Shown piece after piece: positions 16,196-16,263 of a DNA stretch of 16,263 bases. This stretch comes from Paracoccaceae bacterium (GTDB lineage Bacteria > Pseudomonadota > Alphaproteobacteria > Rhodobacterales > Rhodobacteraceae). How positions within the stretch are numbered: position 1 is the stretch's first letter; each line of letters opens with the position of its first letter. The stretch is from positions 1 through 16,263 of the forward strand of contig JAHELH010000024.1 in the NCBI GenBank assembly GCA_024644285.1. The letters are read 5' to 3'. The position numbers and the translations under genes were made by a program. The notes below the pieces were generated by a model. It saw only the letters and a program-made list of their open reading frames with translations, did not search any database and was not told the origin of the DNA.

Positions 16196-16263
16196 CTAGA
16201 ACGTACGATCCAGCGCGCGCCCCGCATTGGATATGTCCTGACCCGCGCCCTTGACGGTTTCGC
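16196..16263 (-). CDS. C-terminal end of an entericidin (EcnA/EcnB)-like small lipoprotein (cut by window edge)
   Basis: The last 21 codons of a minus-strand frame are present, reading ETVKGAGQDISNAGRALD and then RTF before TAG (16198-16196). The spacing T-V-x-G-x-G-x-D-I-x-x-A-G-x-A is the core of the entericidin A/B family: tiny lipoproteins of the cell envelope with an N-terminal signal and lipobox (outside this window). In enteric bacteria EcnA and EcnB form an antidote/toxin pair, while many alphaproteobacterial members are single genes of unclear role. The fragment is short, so the call rests on the pattern only. It precedes arsC on the same strand by 67 nt. Confidence 0.6.
   Translation of the reverse strand, partial: ETVKGAGQDISNAGRALDRTF

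Overview
The window is about 16 kb of high-GC DNA packed with housekeeping and envelope genes. It looks like the chromosome of an alphaproteobacterium, most likely Rhodobacterales (roseobacter/Paracoccaceae type). The reasons are a folate-dependent TrmFO, a GyrA with a short SDTPE-type N-terminus and an acidic insert in its C-terminal domain, a Usg-family protein, a cysteine-free HemB, and a small membrane protein directly upstream of mfd. I see no tRNA, rRNA, CRISPR array, insertion sequence or phage gene. No gene-free stretch is longer than about 195 bases.

Left part (1-4343, minus strand): gyrA (DNA gyrase A), then a DoxX-like four-helix membrane protein, then trmFO, which runs off the left edge. 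A TATAGT-type promoter is proposed upstream of gyrA.

Middle part (4537-7400): usg is divergent from gyrA. It is followed by an ElaB/YqjD-type (DUF883) membrane-anchored coiled-coil protein and, 2 nt later, a YqjE/holin-like membrane protein. Converging on these is a Tat-type SYLF-domain lipoprotein with a very good sigma70-like promoter. Upstream of it lies hemB, the cysteine-free, predicted Mg-type porphobilinogen synthase. The DUF883, YqjE-like and SYLF genes form a small envelope and stress-flavoured group.

Right-centre (7529-11536, plus strand): a four-helix membrane protein with a TTG start, then mfd, the transcription-repair coupling factor, 33 nt later.

Right part (11533-16263, minus strand): a tightly packed run read right to left. 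It starts with the tail of an entericidin-like gene cut by the window edge. Then come arsC (LMW-phosphatase-type arsenate reductase), an AqpS-like aquaglyceroporin (4-nt overlap with arsC), an adenylate-forming CoA ligase, an FrnE-like DsbA-family oxidoreductase (14-nt overlap with the ligase), and a Bcr/CflA-type MFS exporter whose stop codon interlocks with that of mfd. The arsC-aqpS pair suggests detoxification in which arsenate is reduced and the arsenite leaves by channel rather than by pump. No ArsB or Acr3 is visible here. Whether the ligase, the oxidoreductase and the exporter serve the same purpose is open, and it is the most interesting question in the window. The rest is well-conserved core genome.
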